A model generated the notes under the pieces. It was not told the origin of the DNA. It saw nothing but the letters and a program-made list of their open reading frames with translations, and ran no database searches. The position numbers and the translations under genes are program-made. Below, piece after piece: positions 21,610 to 21,617 of a stretch of 21,617 bases of DNA. The DNA is from a virus: positions 1-21,617 of the IMG/VR virus record IMGVR_UViG_3300025921_000072; one strand, 5' to 3'. Numbering within the stretch: position 1 is the first letter of the stretch; each line of letters begins with the position of its first letter.

Positions 21610-21617
21610 AGGCCCGG

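Noticed and set aside
1-21617. CRISPR array, insertion sequence, diversity-generating retroelement or toxin-antitoxin pair
   Set aside because: No regularly spaced direct repeats, transposase, reverse transcriptase or recognisable toxin-antitoxin motifs were seen on either strand.

Overview
The window is a stretch of a GC-rich temperate phage genome of podovirus (T7-like) build. Its late genes run on the + strand (1-14039) and its early, recombination and integration genes run on the - strand (21609-14350). The two blocks converge on a short intergenic segment that carries a tRNA-derived attachment core. The host is inferred, not shown, to be an alphaproteobacterium: GC content is high, the core resembles the 3' part of an alphaproteobacterial-type tRNA-Val(CAC), and several small phage proteins look like those of alphaproteobacterial prophages. 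Because the attachment core lies between phage genes on both sides and has no 5' tRNA half, the sequence looks like attP of a circular or virion-form genome rather than an integrated prophage end.

+ strand, 1-1101: a lysis cassette. It contains the end of a holin-like membrane protein, a GH24 lysozyme, a 32-residue one-span membrane peptide, and an Rz/Rz1-type spanin pair with overlapping reading frames. + strand, 1103-14039: the tail and DNA-ejection genes in T7-like order. These are a gp11-like tail tubular protein A, a large gp12/nozzle-like protein with extra N-terminal domains, a gp13-like protein, a GNAT acetyltransferase, a cupin-like protein, a gp14-like internal virion protein, and three large ejection proteins of 1024, 625 and 830 residues. 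The first of the three carries a lytic transglycosylase domain. Almost every junction is a stop/start overlap (ATGA, GTGA, TGATG or TAATG), so the block is one translationally coupled operon. No tail fibre, capsid, portal or terminase gene lies in the window.

14040-14349: convergent intergenic segment with the attP core (14293-14339), AT-rich arms and no convincing terminator.

- strand, read from 21609 to 14350: a Cys-rich small protein, a secreted ClpP-fold (COG3904-like) protein, a two-span membrane protein, a RecE-like PD-(D/E)XK exonuclease with an apparent SAP-like insert, a Sak4/RecA-like ATPase, a Ref/DUF968-like HNH nuclease, an HNH homing-type nuclease, four small proteins of unknown function (one zinc-ribbon-like), a second HNH homing-type nuclease, an excisionase-like HTH protein, and a tyrosine integrase that ends 10 bases from the attachment core. 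The exonuclease, ATPase and Ref-like genes form a plausible phage recombination module. The HTH protein and integrase form the integration and excision module.

No clearly new system is proven here. The best candidates for a second look are the secreted ClpP-fold protein, the exonuclease with its SAP-like insert, the domain-rich nozzle protein, and the long out-of-frame overlap between the HTH gene and the integrase gene.
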